From a virus, in the IMG/VR virus record IMGVR_UViG_3300025547_000036, positions 1 to 23,209 of that record: a stretch of DNA of 23,209 nt; one strand, given 5' to 3'. Below, piece after piece: positions 19,872 to 23,209 of this stretch. Position 1 is the first letter of the stretch; the number at the start of each line of letters is the position of its first letter. Below the pieces are notes generated by a model. That model saw only the letters and a program-made list of their open reading frames with translations. It had not been told where the DNA came from and ran no database searches. A program made the position numbers and the translations under genes.

Positions 19872-21596
19872 CTATGCTGTTAATTCGGCTAAACTGTTCT
19901 GTATGTCTCCAACAAGCCCAGTATTATCAGGTTGCTGAGGAGATTGTTCTCCTTGTGGACCTAATATTTGCTGTACTGGTTGCCCCGTCTCAGCTTCTTC
20001 TACCTGTTTAAGCTCTTCAGGAGACAGATTAAGAACATCAAGCATTCTCTTTTGTGCTATCTCTTTAAGAGCTTGGTTTTCAGGGAACTGTTGAAGAATA
20101 AATGTGAACTTCTGAATTGTCTTGAATGACTCTTGTTCTTGTTCAGAAGATGATATTACTTGTGGCTCATAACCATCTTTAGAAGCCCAGTCAGAAGCGT
20201 ATACTTTCTTTGAATATAACTTACCGCTTCGTCCTACTTTGTATAGGCTTATAACTCTTGGTTTGTTTTGGTGCATAAGTTTAGCCCACTTCCAAGCTAT
20301 CTCATACCAAGCCATCTTATAGAACTTAGCCATACCAATAGTCCTTTCTACTGACTTACCTGTAAGTATCTCTATTTCTCCAAGAGTTTGACTTCCCTTT
20401 TCACTCTCCCCTTTCTCAATAGCAGTAGCGCCAGTTCCCCTCTCTACTATATTTGTAAGAGTTTGAATAGCTGGCATTGTGTCATCAAGTCCTGATACTT
20501 CTACTGGTTTTATAACTTTATTAATATCTTCTCCTGGTGGAGCTGGAAGCATAACTCCTGGTCCTGGTGTGTAAGTTTGAGGTGTGTAGTTCTGATTAGG
20601 TAAGAACCAGTGCATTTGGAAGTTCTTTAATGTCCTGTTCTCCACAAGTTGTGAGAACCATACATTCATTACCTTATTTGGTGTTCTTACTAGGTCTGCT
20701 ACTGAATCAGAGTATATATCAGTAGTTTCAGGGTCTTCTACCCATACTGTGAACGGCCAGAAATCAACACCTATTAAGTCTTTAAGTGTATCATTAGACA
20801 GTTCTACTTGGTTATCTGCATACACAACAACTCGCCTTTCCCATTCTTTCTTATCAGAGTTCCATACTTGTGTGTAATGTTCTGTAAGATTTACAAGTCT
20901 ATCCCCCCCTGCAATCAAAGCAAAGTCAGAATGTTCTACACCCATAGATTCTAACCTTTCCATCTTCTTTTCAAAGATTTTCTTATTTTCTTCACTCTGT
21001 GTAAGTCCTGGTGTTGAATCAAGCCATCTCTTTAGCTCATTCTTACCCTCTGTTGTGTATCTATCATCAGCTAATATCTCTTGTATAGTCCTAAATATGT
21101 TTTGCTGGACTACATACCGTGCTGATTCTATATCCCCTACATTCATCAACGGGTCAAAGGTAATATCATAGACATCGAGTGTGTCTATATCTATTCCTTG
21201 ATTAGATATATTAAGTTTCTTTGTACTTATCCCATAAAGCAATACATTCTTCTTATCTATCACATCTGTGAGTTCTAGTTTGTTTTCTCTAAAGTTAGCA
21301 TCCCACATCTCTTGGAATAGTATTTCTTTGTCTTCATCTCCTCCTTGTTCTTGCCATTCTATGTTTGGTGCATCATCTATCTTAGATAGAAGAGTTTTAA
21401 TTGTCTCTTTCATCAACGGGATATTAACCGCTTGACGTTGTGTTAAGCGATTTGTCTTTATTTTATTACGATACAGTTCATAGTTATCTTTCCAATCCTC
21501 ATGTTTACGTTCTTGTAACTCAGTTGAGGCTGTCTTCTCTGCTATAAGACGTTCCATTAATGTATCTGTAACTAAATCTGGTGTTTCATCTGGCAT
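19872..21596 (-). CDS. Portal protein, 574 aa
   Basis: The product has a typical portal size and composition: N-terminal helices (ERKHEDWKDNYELYRNKI), a beta-rich wing (NVLLYGISTKKLNIS, DVYDITFDP), a central stem with aromatic-rich turns (DFWPFTVWVEDPET, DIYSDSVADLVRTPNKVMNVWF), and a helical crown with a Gln/Pro-rich tail (QPVQQILGPQGEQ). The motif around D-x-x-x-D-S-V-A-D and the PNKVMN helix fits podovirus-type portals, the dodecameric ring for DNA entry. Order after terminase agrees. Start ATG 21596 has TATAATATG, downstream of a hairpin at 21604-21638. Confidence 0.75.
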   Translation of the reverse strand: MPDETPDLVTDTLMERLIAEKTASTELQERKHEDWKDNYELYRNKIKTNRLTQRQAVNIPLMKETIKTLLSKIDDAPNIEWQEQGGDEDKEILFQEMWDANFRENKLELTDVIDKKNVLLYGISTKKLNISNQGIDIDTLDVYDITFDPLMNVGDIESARYVVQQNIFRTIQEILADDRYTTEGKNELKRWLDSTPGLTQSEENKKIFEKKMERLESMGVEHSDFALIAGGDRLVNLTEHYTQVWNSDKKEWERRVVVYADNQVELSNDTLKDLIGVDFWPFTVWVEDPETTDIYSDSVADLVRTPNKVMNVWFSQLVENRTLKNFQMHWFLPNQNYTPQTYTPGPGVMLPAPPGEDINKVIKPVEVSGLDDTMPAIQTLTNIVERGTGATAIEKGESEKGSQTLGEIEILTGKSVERTIGMAKFYKMAWYEIAWKWAKLMHQNKPRVISLYKVGRSGKLYSKKVYASDWASKDGYEPQVISSSEQEQESFKTIQKFTFILQQFPENQALKEIAQKRMLDVLNLSPEELKQVEEAETGQPVQQILGPQGEQSPQQPDNTGLVGDIQNSLAELTA

Positions 21597-21603
21597 ATTA
21601 TAT

Positions 21604-21638
21604 AAAATAAGAGCGAAGTCTGGTTAAAGACTCCGCCC
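21604..21638 (-). terminator. Terminator-like hairpin before the portal gene
   Basis: On the - strand GCGGAGTCT (21636-21628) pairs with AGACTTCGC (21621-21613), 9 bp with one G-U, around a 6-base loop, followed by TCTTATTTTAT. It sits just before the portal start. Upstream it shares a motif with the element at 14811-14863. Confidence 0.55.
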
Positions 21639-21676
21639 TTTGGGGGTTAGGATATTATTAAATTAAGTGTACTATG

Positions 21677-22024
21677 TTAGATTTGGTTGTCAAGTGGTTT
21701 TGCAGGATTACCGACAACAGTCGTACAACTCTTAACGTTCTTTGTTACTACTGCACCTGCGCCAACAACACAACCTTTTCTTAAAGTGACTCCTGGTAAT
21801 ATTGTAGCATTAGCTCCTATAATCACATCATCCTCCACAATTATCGGTCTCCACTCTTTACCTTTAGATGGCGGATGTTTGTCATTTGTAAAGCAAACAT
21901 GTGGTCCTATGAATACATTATCACCTATTGTAACTCCATTCGGAATAAACACAAACTCCTGATAGTTTACATTCTTTCCCATTACTACCTCGTCTCCTAT
22001 GAATACAAACTTTCTTTCATTCAT
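21677..22024 (-). CDS. Hexapeptide-repeat (LbH) sugar acetyltransferase-like protein, 115 aa
   Basis: The protein is a short left-handed beta-helix acetyltransferase. Its hexad repeats are visible as VTIGDNVFIGPHV, VEDDVIIGANATILPGV and CVVGAGAVVTKNV, and it ends with the family's VVGNPAKP motif. A His is present in NDKHPP near residue 50. The family moves an acetyl group from acetyl-CoA to a sugar or amine. In a phage it could modify host surface polysaccharide or a virion glycan. At 115 residues it is shorter than the usual 150-200. Its start overlaps the preceding stop as ATGA, and AGGAGG lies 8 bases upstream (22038-22033). Confidence 0.75.
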   Translation of the reverse strand: MNERKFVFIGDEVVMGKNVNYQEFVFIPNGVTIGDNVFIGPHVCFTNDKHPPSKGKEWRPIIVEDDVIIGANATILPGVTLRKGCVVGAGAVVTKNVKSCTTVVGNPAKPLDNQI

Positions 22025-22212
22025 TTTTTCTTCCTCCTAAAAGCCCAATAGTCTAATTGAACACCTTGGAACGTACCACTCTGGTCAAAGTGTAACACAG
22101 CTTTACCGTTCTGTAAATCAAATGCACCAGAACCAATAAGAGCAGTTATTATCTCTTGATATTTAAAGGCGTTAGTCTCTCCTTTATCTGGTACATCTAT
22201 TTCTATTATCAT
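22021..22212 (-). CDS. Small hypothetical protein next to terminase, 63 aa
   Basis: A 63-residue alpha/beta protein, EIDVPDKGETNAFKYQEIITAL at the start and a beta-prone KAVLHFDQSGTFQGVQLDYW segment, ending in a cluster of basic residues (FRRKKK). It overlaps the terminase stop (ATGA) and the acetyltransferase start (ATGA). Its 3' end also carries the AGGAGG that acts as SD for the acetyltransferase. No family is recognised. Confidence 0.6.
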   Translation of the reverse strand: MIIEIDVPDKGETNAFKYQEIITALIGSGAFDLQNGKAVLHFDQSGTFQGVQLDYWAFRRKKK

Positions 22213-23209
22213 ATTCCTAGTTCATTATAATAAGGGTTAACTGGTGCTGATTGTGATGGCATCTTGAAGTTCGGCTGTTTGAGTACTGAAGATAGCCCAT
22301 ATCTTATTGCATCCATAGAGTGATTGAAGATATCTTCTGGCACATTAGGACTTATAAAGTTATCGTCCTTATCTTTCTTCCACATGTAGTTACGATACTC
22401 TTTGATTGTGTTAGTCGACCTTTTGGTTATAGATATCTTCTGGTCTTGTACTACCTGTATACCATTTCTTACTGAGTCAGCTCCTTTCTCTGCTCCTATT
22501 ATATTAACACCATAACCTCTTATCTCATCAATACTCTTAGGCTCTGCACTGTCAGCTATTACTAGTGTATCTTGCTCTTGGTTATTTATTGTATCGGCTA
22601 TTTGCTTATTCAGCATTCCTTTTCTATAAAGAACTTCATCTAATATGTAACCACCATCATACTTATAGATATCTATCAAAGCTGTAGGGTCATTTGAATA
22701 GCCAAAGTCCATACCTCTACGTTCTAGTCTGGCATGTTTAGGTATCTCATCTATTATATTCCAACCTTTGTATATTTTACCCTCTACTTCTCCTAGCTGT
22801 CCTTCACCATATACTTTCCACCAAGACTTCTTCTCTTTACGCTGTTCAATAGAATCTACAATCTCTTTACTAAGAGCTTCATTGTCTAAGTATGTAAGGA
22901 TTATAAGCTCTGTGTCATCTCTACTTTTAACTTCTTCATAGAACCAGAACTCATTGGTTGGATTCCAGTCTAGGTATATAAAGTCTTTAGTTCTGACCTC
23001 TAATTGGTCAAAGGCTTCATAAGGTATGTTGTTAGCCTCGTTGATGAATAGTCTATCACGTCTTGGTCCTCTTACTTTACTGGGTTGGTCTACTGAAAAG
23101 AACTCTATTTTACTTCCTGTTTCAAATGTATATGTATAGTCTGACTTATTCCATCTCTTGTCTACAAAGTAACCATGCTCTTGCATTATCATTAAGAAGT
23201 CTCTCATAA
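22209..23209 (-). CDS. terL: Terminase large subunit, C-terminal portion (5' partial)
   Basis: The visible part holds a Walker-B-like DRLFINEANN (residues about 51-60 of the visible frame), a coupling-motif-like YLDWNPTNEFWF, and the nuclease domain with three acidic positions: GMDFGYSNDP (Asp167), VIADSAEP (Asp219) and HSMDAIRYG (Asp299). This is the RNase H-fold nuclease of the packaging motor. The Walker A end lies beyond the window edge, so the first in-window ATG (23207) is probably internal. It cuts and pumps DNA into the procapsid through the portal. The stop overlaps the next gene. Confidence 0.85.
   Translation of the reverse strand, partial: MRDFLMIMQEHGYFVDKRWNKSDYTYTFETGSKIEFFSVDQPSKVRGPRRDRLFINEANNIPYEAFDQLEVRTKDFIYLDWNPTNEFWFYEEVKSRDDTELIILTYLDNEALSKEIVDSIEQRKEKKSWWKVYGEGQLGEVEGKIYKGWNIIDEIPKHARLERRGMDFGYSNDPTALIDIYKYDGGYILDEVLYRKGMLNKQIADTINNQEQDTLVIADSAEPKSIDEIRGYGVNIIGAEKGADSVRNGIQVVQDQKISITKRSTNTIKEYRNYMWKKDKDDNFISPNVPEDIFNHSMDAIRYGLSSVLKQPNFKMPSQSAPVNPYYNELGI

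Noticed and set aside
1-23209. CRISPR array, tRNA or insertion sequence
   Set aside because: I found no regularly spaced repeats outside the coding 90-bp units, no cloverleaf with a T-loop motif, and no transposase or terminal inverted repeats.

Overview
The window is part of the genome of a tailed double-stranded DNA bacteriophage, probably with a short tail (podovirus-like). It is AT-rich and gene-dense. Positions 1-4104 carry small early or accessory genes on the + strand. Positions 23209-4433 carry one long late operon on the - strand: terminase large subunit (5'-truncated by the window edge), a small hypothetical protein, a hexapeptide-repeat acetyltransferase, portal, two large virion proteins with Val/Pro-repeat N-termini, a LamG-fold lectin-like protein, scaffold, major capsid protein, a beta-rich tail or stopper protein, a head-tail adaptor, a LysM internal protein, a Gly-rich internal (ejection) protein, then holin-like protein and endolysin. 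No tape-measure or major tail-tube gene lies between capsid and lysis genes, which is why I favour a podovirus. The host cannot be named. Most starts lack a Shine-Dalgarno sequence and instead show a TAATATG context. That would suit a host with SD-poor initiation (Bacteroidota or candidate-phyla bacteria are possibilities), but this is inference.

Early region: a gene tail (1-57), a candidate structured RNA (87-234), many tiny ORFs including membrane peptides and zinc ribbons, a gp32-like ssDNA-binding protein (1560-2114), a possibly NinB-like protein (2233-2745) and a DUF3268-type zinc-finger protein (3070-3426). Next comes what looks like a self-contained unit at 3423-4172: a sigma70-like promoter, a second structured RNA (3470-3615), a zinc-ribbon gene and a small membrane-protein gene that both have strong SD sequences, and a terminator. 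The two strands converge at 4105-4432, where I see four hairpin terminators and a short possible - strand transcript.

Late region: genes are packed tightly, often with a TAA-T-ATG stop/start junction. The operon is punctuated by intercistronic hairpins at 21604-21638, 14811-14844, 14574-14603 and 12531-12593, and by a G-free, C-rich leader before the lysis genes. The terminase and portal are expressed first, capsid and adaptor proteins follow, then ejection proteins, and the lysis module comes last.

The most unusual items are the two unassigned structured RNAs, the RNA/zinc-ribbon/membrane-protein unit, the uniform SD-free TAATATG start signal with a few SD exceptions, and the repeated intercistronic hairpin element.
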